Source: Solirubrobacter ginsenosidimutans
GTDB taxonomy: Bacteria > Actinomycetota > Thermoleophilia > Solirubrobacterales > Solirubrobacteraceae
Length of the DNA stretch: 64,000 nt
Direction: 5' to 3'
Assembly (NCBI RefSeq): GCF_027587205.1
Contig: NZ_JAPDOD010000008.1
Location: forward strand, 62,001-126,000
Numbering within the stretch: the first letter of the stretch is position 1; every line of letters begins with the position of its first letter. Positions 8,832 through 17,145 of this stretch are shown here, piece after piece. The translations under genes were made by a program, and so were the position numbers. The notes under the pieces were generated by a model. It was not told the DNA's origin and searched no databases. It was given only the letters and a program-made list of their open reading frames with translations.

Positions 8832-8850
8832 GAGAAGTAGGCGAAGGTAG

Positions 8851-8883
8851 CGGCTGGGCGGGCGCTCAGCACCCGCCCAGCCG
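8851..8883 (-). terminator. Hairpin terminator after the LVIVD-repeat gene
   Basis: A perfect 12-bp GC-rich stem (8851-8862 with 8872-8883) with a 9-base loop lies 12 bp beyond the stop of the minus-strand gene ending at 8895. It is well placed to end that transcript before the next minus-strand gene. There is no strong U-tract. Confidence 0.55.
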
Positions 8884-8894
8884 TTGATTTGTCT

Positions 8895-10796
8895 CTACGG
8901 GTTCGTCGTCGACAGTGTGAACGTCAACGTCTTGCTGTAGCTACCGGTGCGCAGCGCGTCGGTGGCGTTGATGTGCTGCGTGAACGTGATCGTCACCGGA
9001 TCGTTGGACGCCGGGCCGGTCCAGGTCGACTTCGAGAGGTTCACCTGCAGCGGCTGCGGCAGCGCGAACGCCCCGTTCATCAGGTGGCCGGGATCGGAGT
9101 TCGTCAGCGTCGCGTCGCCCGCCGAGGTGATCACGTTGGCCGTCGAGGTCGCCGTGTAGTCCTTCGCGATGCCGGGCGCGAACGCGCCGAACGTGGCCGG
9201 TGCGCCCAGCGTGAGGGCGAGCGTGGCGGGCACCGTGCCGCCCGCACCGCCGTTGGTGTCGGTCTTCGCGGAGCAGTCGACCGGCACCTGGCCGGGGACG
9301 GGCTCGAAGCACAGCGCGTCGCCCTGGTTGGAGTTGCCCTCCAGGAAGCCGATGTTGTCGACCTCCTGCGAGTACGGGCCGTTGTACTTGAGGATGTAGA
9401 GGCCGTTGCGCAGGTCGACCGTGTAGATCAGGCCGTCCTGGATGACCGGGTAGCTCCACATCACGACCTTGTTGTCGGTGCGGCCTTCGAGCGTGTCGGA
9501 GGAGAGCCGCGGGTCCTCGACGGAGACCATCGGCAGCGGGTCGGGCTTGAACTCCGCCAGTTGCGTCGGGCTGGCGGGGTTGGTGATGTCGATCGCCTGG
9601 AAGCCGCCCGAGTGCCAGGTGCTGAACGCGATGCTCGGCGTCAGCGTCGGGTTGTGCGCGGAGTACGAGGTGCGGGGCGGGTTGAACGCGGTGCACGCGA
9701 GCGTCTGGTTCTCGGGTAGCCGGAACTCGCTGCGCACCACCGGCCGCGTCTCGTCGGCGACGTCGACGAAGCGCGCCCAGCCCCACGGGCAGCCGTGGCC
9801 GGCGCCGGTGATCGAGCCGTAGACCTCGTCGGAGACGTAGACCCAGTTCTTGTTCCACAGCTTCACGGCGCTGTGGGCGCCCGGGCCGGGCCAGGACACG
9901 CGGTTGGCGGCGGGCGTGATCAGGCGGTAGGTGTTGGTCGCCGGGTCGGTGTCGGTGAAGTCCGAGACGTCGGTGATGCCGAACCCGCGCGTGAGCAGCG
10001 CGAAGTACGCCTTCTTGCCGTCGTTGGAGACGCTGAAGGAGTGGATGCCGGAGCCGTTCGAGTTCCCGAAGCCGTGGTTGCCGCTGAACAGCTGCACCGG
10101 CGCTTCCTTGTTCAGGACCGGCGAGATGTCATAGATCTGGAACGCGCTGCCCGCGCTGGCGGCGAACATCAGCGCGCGCTTGGGGTTCTTCGGGTCCTCC
10201 CAGATGTAGAACTCGTGCGTGTCGCGCGTGTTCTGGTAGAGCAGCTCCGGGTTGGCGGCCTTGTCGCCCGAGATGTCATAGAAGCGCATGCTGCTGCGGC
10301 TGGCGATCGAGCACTGGTGCGCGCCGTTGCCGCCGCAGTTGGTGTGCAGGACGATCAGGACGTTCTGCGAGCGCCACACCCGCAGCTCGCGCGAGGACTC
10401 GCCCGGCAGGCCCTCGTACGGCGGGCCCATCTCCTTGGTGATGAACGGGTGCGCCGGGTCCTGCGCATCGACGATGAAGACGCCGGCGTGGTTGGCGTTG
10501 TTGTTCTTGCCGTCGGTGCGGCTGCCGACGTACACGTAGCGCTTGTGGACGGCGATCGCGGCGTTCATCCCGCGGTTCATCAACGGCTCGTGCCCGATCT
10601 GCGTGAACGAGCCGGGCGTGACCGCCTCGCGCTGCAGGAACGTGCCGACGCCGTCGTCCGGGTTGCCGATCTCCCGCGCGTACTCGCCACCCGGCGTGTA
10701 CATGTAATCGGCGGGATGCGCCTGCGCCGTCGCGACGGGCACGGCAAGTGCCACCGCCAGCAACGGTACGACCCAGCGTCCGCTGGTACCCCTCAT
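8895..10796 (-). CDS. Secreted LVIVD-repeat protein with shared C-terminal module
   Basis: A 633-aa exported protein. A signal peptide (ending VATAQAHPA) is followed by about 500 residues with LVIVD-type repeats that form a beta-propeller: YVYVGSRTDG, GVFIVDAQDPAHP, AFQIYDISP and GFQAIDITNPASP. Paired Cys residues suggest disulfides. The last ~110 residues are a separate beta-rich module (VPATLALTLGAP to the C-terminus) nearly the same as in the protein at 5958-6884. The ATG is preceded by a purine-rich ribosome site. The function is unknown; such proteins are often surface or extracellular. Confidence 0.87.
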   Translation of the reverse strand: MRGTSGRWVVPLLAVALAVPVATAQAHPADYMYTPGGEYAREIGNPDDGVGTFLQREAVTPGSFTQIGHEPLMNRGMNAAIAVHKRYVYVGSRTDGKNNNANHAGVFIVDAQDPAHPFITKEMGPPYEGLPGESSRELRVWRSQNVLIVLHTNCGGNGAHQCSIASRSSMRFYDISGDKAANPELLYQNTRDTHEFYIWEDPKNPKRALMFAASAGSAFQIYDISPVLNKEAPVQLFSGNHGFGNSNGSGIHSFSVSNDGKKAYFALLTRGFGITDVSDFTDTDPATNTYRLITPAANRVSWPGPGAHSAVKLWNKNWVYVSDEVYGSITGAGHGCPWGWARFVDVADETRPVVRSEFRLPENQTLACTAFNPPRTSYSAHNPTLTPSIAFSTWHSGGFQAIDITNPASPTQLAEFKPDPLPMVSVEDPRLSSDTLEGRTDNKVVMWSYPVIQDGLIYTVDLRNGLYILKYNGPYSQEVDNIGFLEGNSNQGDALCFEPVPGQVPVDCSAKTDTNGGAGGTVPATLALTLGAPATFGAFAPGIAKDYTATSTANVITSAGDATLTNSDPGHLMNGAFALPQPLQVNLSKSTWTGPASNDPVTITFTQHINATDALRTGSYSKTLTFTLSTTNP

Positions 10797-10911
10797 GAGC
10801 TTCCCTCTCTCTTAGCCCCTCCGGCGCCGTCCCCTCAGACGGCCCTCGGTGAACGGAAGTCAACCACACGGTGAGTATTTCTGTGGGGTGGGTATGAGCG
10901 CTGACCAACCG

Positions 10912-10917
10912 TAGAAT
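10912..10917 (+). promoter_or_regulatory. Putative -10 element of a leaderless promoter
   Basis: TAGAAT lies 7 bases before the GTG start at 10925, which would put the transcription start at or next to the start codon. No Shine-Dalgarno sequence is present. No good -35 element is visible, so this is a weak call. Confidence 0.3.
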
Positions 10918-10924
10918 CGGTGCG

Positions 10925-11494
10925 GTGCTCACCGCTGCCGTCGTCACCGCCGCCCTCTTCGCCGCGCAGGCGCCCGCCACGACCATCAACGTGCCGGATT
11001 CCGGCCAGATCGTCGCCGTCGGCGCGTTTCACCCGAAGCAGCTGCTGGGCGAGCACACGTTCTCCGGCGGCGTGACCTCCAACCGCCGCAACGCGATCAA
11101 GGCCTACGGCAAGCCGGACGGCAAGAGCCCAGCCGGCTGCCCGAACAAGTGGAAGAAGCTCGGCGTGCGCGTCGTCACCGCGGACTTCGGCGGCGGGCCG
11201 GCGTGCGCGGGCGGCACTCCGGTCCAGCAGATCGTCATCACCGGACGTTCGTGGGTCACCGAGCGCGGTCTGAAGATCGGCGACTCGCTCGACCGCGCCC
11301 GCGAGCTCTACCCCGAGCTCGAGCGCTTCAACGACCTCTACGGCAAGACCCCGCTCACCCGGTACACGTGGGCGCTGGTGCTCGAGGAATCGCAGATCGC
11401 CGGCCCGCCGAACGTCATCGACCGCCTCTCCGCCGAGATCCGCGATCGCAAGATCCGCTCATTCACGGTGTCGCCCTACGGCGCGGGTGACTAG
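10925..11494 (+). CDS. Secreted protein of unknown function
   Basis: A 189-aa protein from a GTG start. The N-terminal signal peptide is short (VVTAALFAAQAPA). The mature part has a conserved-looking core (GLKIGDSLDRARELYPELERF) similar to small secreted actinobacterial proteins in which a sequence of the form 'igdsldra..lyp' recurs. Two Cys residues could pair. There is no recognised catalytic motif. The next gene overlaps its end by 8 bp, which suggests co-transcription. Confidence 0.68.
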   Translation: MLTAAVVTAALFAAQAPATTINVPDSGQIVAVGAFHPKQLLGEHTFSGGVTSNRRNAIKAYGKPDGKSPAGCPNKWKKLGVRVVTADFGGGPACAGGTPVQQIVITGRSWVTERGLKIGDSLDRARELYPELERFNDLYGKTPLTRYTWALVLEESQIAGPPNVIDRLSAEIRDRKIRSFTVSPYGAGD

Positions 11495-11882
11495 CTTTCC
11501 CGGGGTGAGGCATTCCCGGCATTTCACACTCGACGAAGCCAACGCCCAGATCCCGTGGGTCGTGGACAAGCTCGCCGCCCTGCGCGACGCCCGCGCACGC
11601 CTGACCGACCAGCAGGCGCGCCAAGCTCTGACCGAGGGCTCGCCGACCAACGGCGGCGGCCATCCCGGCAAGGTCGTGGGGGAGGCGTTCGTCGAGCTCC
11701 AGAACGGCATCGCGGCCTTCGACCACCGCGGCATCGTCCTCCGCGACCTCGACAGCGGCCTGATCGACTTCCCCTCCGTCCAGGACGGCGTCGAGGTCTA
11801 CCTCTGCTGGATCTCCGGCGAGACCGAGATCGCCTTCTGGCACGACCTCGACGCGGGCTACGGCGGCCGTCAGCCGCTCTGA
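11487..11882 (+). CDS. DUF2203 family protein
   Basis: A 131-aa protein of the DUF2203 family, recognised by FTLDEANAQIPWV near the N-terminus and by IVLRDLDSGLIDFPS with CWISGETEIAFWHDLD near the C-terminus. The family is of unknown function and occurs widely in Actinobacteria and Deinococcus-type bacteria. The GTG at 11487 overlaps the preceding gene. An in-frame GTG at 11505 is an equally possible start. The stop converges with an AraC regulator gene and overlaps it by 13 bp. Confidence 0.82.
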   Translation: MTSFPGVRHSRHFTLDEANAQIPWVVDKLAALRDARARLTDQQARQALTEGSPTNGGGHPGKVVGEAFVELQNGIAAFDHRGIVLRDLDSGLIDFPSVQDGVEVYLCWISGETEIAFWHDLDAGYGGRQPL

Positions 11883-12805
11883 GCCGACCGGGCGTCCGTC
11901 CGGTAGCGGCCGGGCGGGAGCGCACGAGCCCGGCTGAAGGCGCGGCTGAAGGCATAGACCGACGTGTAGCCGACGGACTGCGCGATGCCCTCGAGCGAGT
12001 CATCGGTGTCGCGCAGGCGCCGGGCGGCCAGATCCATGCGCCAGCGCGTCAGGTAGGCGCCAGGGGTCTCTCCGAGCACCGTCCCGAAGCGCCGCAGGAG
12101 TGTGGCGGGCGAGACCGCGACTTCCGACGCGAGCGCGACGTTGGTCCACGCTCGCGCCGGCTCGGCGTGGAGCCGCGTGACGGCGGTGCCGACGATCGGA
12201 TCGCGCAGCACGCCGAGCCATGACGGATGCGGGGCCGGCTCGGGCGCACCGTCAAGCCAGGCACGGAGCAGCTGGACGAGCAGGATGTCGACGAGGCTGT
12301 CGAGGACGACCGAGGTCGCGAGCCGGGGCGTGGCGAGCTCGCGGCTGAGCAGGCGGACGGTGTCGTCCAGCCCGCCGCCGTCGTTGTGGGCGCGGATGTG
12401 GACGAGGTCGGGCAACAGCGAGAAGACCTGGGTGGAGACCGCGCGGTCGTACTCGTAGTGCGCGCAGAGGATGTGGGTGCGGGTAGGGCCGGAGCCGATA
12501 CGCACCAGCGCGCCGCCCGCCTGCTCGTACCCGCTCGAGTTGTCCGGTCCGGTGCGCGCCACGGTGGCGGCGTCGGATGCGAGCGCGTGGTCGGTGCCGC
12601 GGGGGAGCAGGACGATGTCGCCTGGCATCAACTCACGCGGCGCCTGCCCTCGGGGCGCCAGCCAGGCGGTGCCCGATGTCACCGCGTGGAACGCCGCGCC
12701 CGGGATGCCGGCCGCCCACCAGCCCCAGCGCTCACCCGCCTCGATCCGCGCGCCGAGCGTGCCCCGGACCCCGGCCAGTGAGAGCACATCGGCAAGAACG
12801 TCCAC
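11870..12805 (-). CDS. AraC-family regulator with cupin sensor domain
   Basis: A 311-aa regulator. The N-terminal ~170 residues are a cupin-type sensor (AraC_binding: GERWGWWAAGIPGAAFHAV and MPGDIVLLPRGTDH). The C-terminal ~100 residues are a double helix-turn-helix domain (VALASEVAVSPATLLRRFGTVLGETPGAYLTRWRMDLAARRL and IAQSVGYTSVYAFSRAF). The GTG at 12805 is preferred because family members begin at this point (VDVLADVLSLAGVRG). It is divergent from the short-chain dehydrogenase gene starting at 12881. That pairing is common for this AraC type, which usually controls its divergent oxidoreductase neighbour. Confidence 0.9.
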   Translation of the reverse strand: MDVLADVLSLAGVRGTLGARIEAGERWGWWAAGIPGAAFHAVTSGTAWLAPRGQAPRELMPGDIVLLPRGTDHALASDAATVARTGPDNSSGYEQAGGALVRIGSGPTRTHILCAHYEYDRAVSTQVFSLLPDLVHIRAHNDGGGLDDTVRLLSRELATPRLATSVVLDSLVDILLVQLLRAWLDGAPEPAPHPSWLGVLRDPIVGTAVTRLHAEPARAWTNVALASEVAVSPATLLRRFGTVLGETPGAYLTRWRMDLAARRLRDTDDSLEGIAQSVGYTSVYAFSRAFSRARALPPGRYRTDARSAQSG

Positions 12806-12880
12806 GCGATGATCGTAATGGATATGGATCTGCGAGGAATACGCATCGAAAGCTGCACGGCATTCCATACCGTGTGCGAC

Positions 12881-13558
12881 ATGAACCTCGAAGGCAGCAC
12901 CGCGCTGATCACCGGCGCCAACCGCGGCATCGGCCGCCACTTCGCCCAGCAGCTGCTCGAACGCGGCGCCGCGAAGGTCTACGCCACCGCCCGCGACCCG
13001 CGGACGATCGACATCGACGGTGTCGTCGCGCTCGCGCTGGACGTCACCGACCCGGCTCAGGTCGCTGCGGCCGCGCAGGCCGCTCCCGACGTCAGCCTGC
13101 TGATCAACAACGCCGGAGTCTCGACCGGAACCGACCTCGTCACCGGCGATCTCGATCGGATCCGCCTGGAGCTCGACACCAACCTCTACGGCACGCTGGC
13201 GATGGTCCGCGCCTTCGCCCCGCAGCTGGCCGGCGGCGCGATCCTCAACGTCCTCAGCCGCCTCTCCTGGCTGAGCTTTCAGGGCGCGAACGCGTACGCC
13301 GTCTCAAAGGCCGCCGCGTGGAGCCTGACCAACGGGATCCGGCTGGAGCTCGCAGAGCAGGGCACGCTCGTCACCGGCGTGCTGCTCAGCAGCACCGACA
13401 CGGACATGATGGCCGGCTGGGACATCCCCAAGAACGACCCCGCCGACGTCGTCCGCGCAGCGCTCGACGGCCTCGAGGCGGGCGAGCTCGAGGTGATCGC
13501 CGACGCCGAGACCGCCGCGGCCAAGGCCGCCCTGAGCCGTTACCCGCTCAGCGTGTAG
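12881..13558 (+). CDS. Short-chain dehydrogenase/reductase
   Basis: A 225-aa NAD(P)-dependent oxidoreductase of the classical SDR family. The Rossmann motif GANRGIG is near the N-terminus, NNAG lies at about residue 80, and the catalytic Ser and Tyr-x-x-x-Lys are in LSRLSWLSFQGANAYAVSK. The substrate is not predictable. The ATG at 12881 is chosen since the SDR fold begins there, although the frame is open upstream to 12809. It is divergent from an AraC regulator and probably under its control. It converges with a flavin monooxygenase gene, overlapping it by 19 bp. Confidence 0.9.
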   Translation: MNLEGSTALITGANRGIGRHFAQQLLERGAAKVYATARDPRTIDIDGVVALALDVTDPAQVAAAAQAAPDVSLLINNAGVSTGTDLVTGDLDRIRLELDTNLYGTLAMVRAFAPQLAGGAILNVLSRLSWLSFQGANAYAVSKAAAWSLTNGIRLELAEQGTLVTGVLLSSTDTDMMAGWDIPKNDPADVVRAALDGLEAGELEVIADAETAAAKAALSRYPLSV

Positions 13559-14973
13559 GCATCGGGCGCCAGTTCCGCCGTGCGGCGGCGGTACTCGGTC
13601 CAGGTCCAGGGCCAGTTGCTGGGGTCGTTGCCGTCGGCGTCGACGTACCAGTTCGTGCAGCCCGAGTGCCAGACGGTGCCGGCCAACGCGGCCCGCACGG
13701 AGGCGTTGAAGGCATCCGCGGCCTCGGGCCGGACCTCGATCGTGGAGGCGCCCGCCCGCTCGAGCTCGCGCAGCGCCGCGAGGACGTGGGCGATCGACGA
13801 CTCGATCGTCGAGATCACGGACCCGGTGCCGCCGTTGGTGTTGGGGCCATAGAGCAGGAAGAGGTTCGGGAAGCTCGGGACGGTGACGCCGAGGTAGGCG
13901 CGCGCGACGGGGTCCCAGGCGTCGGCGAGGGTGCGGCCGTCGCGGCCGGTGATCTCCATCGGCGCGACGAACTCGTGGCTCTTGAAGCCGGTGGCGAGCA
14001 CGAGCACGTCGGCGGGGCGCTCGACGCCGTCGCGAGCCACCACGCCGCCGGGCGTGATCGCGGAGACTCCCGACGAGATCAGCGACACGTGCGGCCGCGC
14101 CAGCGCCGGATACCAGTCGTCGGTGAGCATCACCCGCTTGCAGCCGACGTGGTCGGTGGGCGTGACCCGCCGGCGCAGCGACGGGTCCTTCAGGCCCCGG
14201 CGGATGTTGAACTGACCCGCGCCGCGCAGGAGCGCGAGCCGCCAGTTGTCGCGAACCATGCCGTGGGTGAAGAACTCGTGGAAGTGCCAGTTCCCCGCGC
14301 GGTCGAGCCGCTGCAACGCCGGGAACCGCGCGAACCAGGCCCGCACGCGTGGGGGATAGGGGAAGTCGAGCTTCGGGATCGTCCAGCCGGGCGAGCGCTG
14401 GTAGACGTCCAGGGCCGCCACCTCGTCGGCGATCGCGGGCACGACCTGGACGGCGCTGCAGCCCGTGCCGATCACCGCCACCCGCCGCCCCGCCAGCGGC
14501 ACGTCATGGCGCCAGCGCGCCGTGTGGAAGGCCGGACCGGCGAACGAGTCGAGCCCCGGCAACGGCGGCACCTGTGGGATCGAGAGCTGCCCGCACGCCG
14601 TGATCAGCACGTCGGCGGTGAACGGGCCGGCGCTCGTGGAAAGCACCCAGCGCCCGCCGTCCCACACAGCGGACGACACCTCCGTCGACGTCCGCGCCCG
14701 CACCCCGAAGCGCCGCGCGACGTCCTCCACATACGCCTGGATCTCCGGCTGCGGCGCGTAGCGGCGCGACCAGCCCGGGTTCGGCGCGAACGAGTACTCA
14801 TACAGATGCGACGGGATGTCACACGCCGCACCCGGATACGTGTTGTGATGCCACACGCCGCCCAGGCGCTCGCCACGCTCGAACAGCGTCACGTCGTCGT
14901 GACCCGCGCGCGCCAGCAGCGCCGCGGCACCCACGCCGCCGAACCCACCACCCACGATCGCCACCGACGGCAT
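13540..14973 (-). CDS. Flavin-containing (Baeyer-Villiger type) monooxygenase
   Basis: A 477-aa class B flavoprotein monooxygenase. It has the N-terminal FAD site GGGFGG, the Baeyer-Villiger fingerprint FxGxxxHxxxW (FAGPAFHTARW), the NADPH site GTGCSA, and a late FAD motif (VLVLATGFKSHEF). The length is at the short end for this group. Such enzymes oxidise ketones to esters or oxygenate N/S atoms with NADPH and O2. Its neighbours (SDR, AraC regulator) would fit steroid-like or alicyclic alcohol/ketone conversion, but this is inference only. Confidence 0.9.
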   Translation of the reverse strand: MPSVAIVGGGFGGVGAAALLARAGHDDVTLFERGERLGGVWHHNTYPGAACDIPSHLYEYSFAPNPGWSRRYAPQPEIQAYVEDVARRFGVRARTSTEVSSAVWDGGRWVLSTSAGPFTADVLITACGQLSIPQVPPLPGLDSFAGPAFHTARWRHDVPLAGRRVAVIGTGCSAVQVVPAIADEVAALDVYQRSPGWTIPKLDFPYPPRVRAWFARFPALQRLDRAGNWHFHEFFTHGMVRDNWRLALLRGAGQFNIRRGLKDPSLRRRVTPTDHVGCKRVMLTDDWYPALARPHVSLISSGVSAITPGGVVARDGVERPADVLVLATGFKSHEFVAPMEITGRDGRTLADAWDPVARAYLGVTVPSFPNLFLLYGPNTNGGTGSVISTIESSIAHVLAALRELERAGASTIEVRPEAADAFNASVRAALAGTVWHSGCTNWYVDADGNDPSNWPWTWTEYRRRTAELAPDAYTLSG

Positions 14974-14986
14974 CAGAACGCAAAAC

Positions 14987-15688
14987 CTACCCGTGCGGCG
15001 TCAAGAGGTGGATGAACAGCGGCAGCAATCGCGCGTCGGGCCAGTCGACCAAGACCCGCCGCAGCAACTCGGCGGCGCCCGCACGGCATCCGTCCGGCGA
15101 GCGCTCCGCGTGCCACGTGTCGATCTCCGAGTCCGGGTCGTCGCGGTGCGGGTACTCGATCCGCAGCCCCGGCTCGCCCACGACGTCCCAGACGAACGCC
15201 CACACCCCCGCCGGCCGCCCGCCGAAGACGTGCACGCGGTTGAACTCGCCGCGGACCATGGCGCGCATCGCCGCCGCGACGTGCTCCTCGTACGCCGCAC
15301 CCACCGGCGGCGCGTCCTGCCACGACACGCCGGTGCCCGTGTAGGTCCGTGCGACCGCGCCCGGATCGAGGCCGAACGCGCCTTCGAGCGCCGCGCTCCA
15401 GCGCGCTGCGGCCTCCGTATCGGAAGTCGTCGCAGGGAGCGGCAGGACCCAGCAATCGACACCCTGCACGAACCCGTGCGCCTGCAGCCACCGCTGCTCG
15501 TCCCCGGCACGCCGCAGCAACCGCCGCGGCGGCATGCCCACGCGCAGTTCCAAGGAGCCGTCGACCGCCGCGACGATCGCGCTCCAGCGCCGGGCGTCCG
15601 CGGGCTCGAGGTTGATCGACCCGCGGATCCGGCGCGCTTCGGCGACCGCCTCTACGAAGTCGCTACGGGACGTGCGCTCGGTCGCCAC
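14987..15688 (-). CDS. Conserved-looking protein of unknown function
   Basis: A 233-aa soluble protein with no family I can name. It has a high Trp and acidic content and two loose blocks: EQRWLQAHGFVQGVDCWVLP in the middle and GRPAGVWAFVWDVVGEP later. There is no signal peptide or membrane segment. The GTG start at 15688 lies inside the CBS-protein gene upstream, with a 37-bp overlap in another frame, so the two are probably translated from one transcript. A later start would shorten the overlap but would remove the N-terminal helix. Confidence 0.6.
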   Translation of the reverse strand: MATERTSRSDFVEAVAEARRIRGSINLEPADARRWSAIVAAVDGSLELRVGMPPRRLLRRAGDEQRWLQAHGFVQGVDCWVLPLPATTSDTEAAARWSAALEGAFGLDPGAVARTYTGTGVSWQDAPPVGAAYEEHVAAAMRAMVRGEFNRVHVFGGRPAGVWAFVWDVVGEPGLRIEYPHRDDPDSEIDTWHAERSPDGCRAGAAELLRRVLVDWPDARLLPLFIHLLTPHG

Positions 15689-16047
15689 ACCCGCATGATG
15701 TCGCGCATCGAGATGATCCCGCAGAGCTCACCATGCCGGACCACGACCAGGTGGCGGAAGCCGCCCTTGGCCATCGTGTCCGCGGCCTCCTCGAGGTCCC
15801 ACTCGATGTCGGCGAACGCCGCGTGCGCGGTCAGGTGCTCGGCGACGTGCTCGTCGTCAGGATTCTCGCCCTTGCCGATCGACCGTACGAGGTCACGCTC
15901 CGTGAAGATGCCCGGCCCGGGCTGCTCGGGATCCATGATCACGACCGCGCCCACGTTGTGGTCGGCCATGAACTTTGCGGCATCTCGCAGTGACCGGCCT
16001 GGCGTCATCGTCAGAACGTCCCCTGTCATCGCGTCTCGGACCTTCAC
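15652..16047 (-). CDS. CBS-pair protein
   Basis: A 131-aa stand-alone CBS-domain pair (Bateman module). Each repeat is clear: MTGDVLTMTPGRSLRDAAKFMADHNVGAVVIMD in the first, and DLEEAADTMAKGGFRHLVVVRHGELCGIISMRDIM in the second. Such proteins bind adenine nucleotides and act as energy or stress sensors. The start is GTG behind a strong AGGAG-type site. A partner cannot be inferred; the next gene downstream overlaps and may be co-translated. Confidence 0.9.
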   Translation of the reverse strand: MKVRDAMTGDVLTMTPGRSLRDAAKFMADHNVGAVVIMDPEQPGPGIFTERDLVRSIGKGENPDDEHVAEHLTAHAAFADIEWDLEEAADTMAKGGFRHLVVVRHGELCGIISMRDIMRVWRPSARPVATS

Positions 16048-16109
16048 AACTGCTCCTCTCCGACTGCTGCCTCGTCAGATGAGGAAACCTTACCGGGTCC
16101 TTGAGGCAT

Positions 16110-16137
16110 TTGTCACGAGCCCTCGTCCCGGATAATA
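16110..16137 (+). promoter_or_regulatory. Putative promoter of the ring-cleaving dioxygenase gene
   Basis: TTGTCA at 16110-16115 and ATAATA/GATAAT around 16131-16137 are separated by 15-16 bp. They lie about 35 bp upstream of the ATG at 16171, which also has a strong GAGGAGG-like ribosome site. This is a reasonable sigma70-type promoter judged by eye. Confidence 0.35.
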
Positions 16138-16170
16138 CGTTCGACGGTTACCAGCGAGGAGGAGCTCACG

Positions 16171-17145
16171 ATGCCCAACCCAGGGACGATCGAAGGCACG
16201 CACCACCTGACCTTCTGCGTCGGCGGCGCCCAGGAGGACTACGACTTCCACGTCCGCACCCTCGGCCTGAAGAGCGTCAAGAAGACGGTGCTCTTCGACG
16301 GCGAGATCCCGATCTACCACCTCTATTACGCCAACCGCGTGGGGGATGCGAGCACGATCCTGACCGCCTTCCCCTACCGCCAGGCGGGCTGGATGGGCAA
16401 GCGCGGGACCAACCAGGCGAAGTCGATCAACCTCGCCGTGCCGGCCCAGGCGATCGGCTACTGGCGCGACCGCCTGACCAACGCGGGCGTCGACGTCAGA
16501 GAAGTCGAACGCTTCGGCACCGAGCGCCTCGAGTTCGCCCACCCGTGTGGCATCCCGTACCAGATGATCGGCGAGACCGAGGAGGACGACCGCGAGCCCT
16601 ACGGCGGCGGCGACGTCCCCTCCGAGCGGGCGGTCCGCGGCGCCTGGGGCACCACGACCTCCGTCCGCGAGCCCGAGCCGATGGACCACTTCCTGCGCGA
16701 GGCCTTCAACGCCGAGCACATCGCCTCCGAGGGCGCGCACCACCAGTACCGCCTGACCGGCTCGGGCAACGGCCAGATCCTCGAGCTGGTCGAAGAGCCC
16801 AACCTGCCGCAGGGCACGTGGCACTTCGGCGAGGGGACGATCCACCACCACGCGTTCGACGTGGGGACCTCCGAGAACCAGCTGCGCGTGAAGGACTACA
16901 TCGTCGGCCTCGGCTACACCGACGTCTCAGACGTCAAGGATCGCGGCTACTTCTTCAGCGTCTACCTGCGCACCCCGGGCGGCGCGCTGTTCGAGCTCGC
17001 CTACTCGACGCCGCAGGGCTTCACGATCGATGAGTCGGTGGACGAGCTCGGCACCCACATGTGCATCCCGCCGCACTGGGAGAACCGCCGCTCCGAGATC
17101 GACCAGCTGGAGCCGATCGACACCATCGAGACGGTGAAGTCCTAG
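16171..17145 (+). CDS. PcpA/LinE-like ring-cleaving dioxygenase (VOC family)
   Basis: A 324-aa protein made of two vicinal-oxygen-chelate domains. Expected Fe(II) ligands fall at His11 (GTHHLTF), His226 or His227 (TIHHHAFDV) and Glu275 (ALFELAYST). These are almost the same positions as in hydroquinone 1,2-dioxygenase PcpA (His11, His227, Glu276). This class opens hydroquinone-type rings with O2. Some relatives (MhqO type) act in quinone detoxification. It stands alone here without the usual maleylacetate reductase, which favours a quinone-stress role. A good ribosome site precedes the ATG. Its stop overlaps the converging CAP gene by 4 bp. Confidence 0.85.
   Translation: MPNPGTIEGTHHLTFCVGGAQEDYDFHVRTLGLKSVKKTVLFDGEIPIYHLYYANRVGDASTILTAFPYRQAGWMGKRGTNQAKSINLAVPAQAIGYWRDRLTNAGVDVREVERFGTERLEFAHPCGIPYQMIGETEEDDREPYGGGDVPSERAVRGAWGTTTSVREPEPMDHFLREAFNAEHIASEGAHHQYRLTGSGNGQILELVEEPNLPQGTWHFGEGTIHHHAFDVGTSENQLRVKDYIVGLGYTDVSDVKDRGYFFSVYLRTPGGALFELAYSTPQGFTIDESVDELGTHMCIPPHWENRRSEIDQLEPIDTIETVKS

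Noticed and set aside
12809..12880. An N-terminal extension of the short-chain dehydrogenase from 12809
   Set aside because: The Rossmann fold begins right after the ATG at 12881, and the extra residues would overlap the divergent promoter region of the AraC gene.
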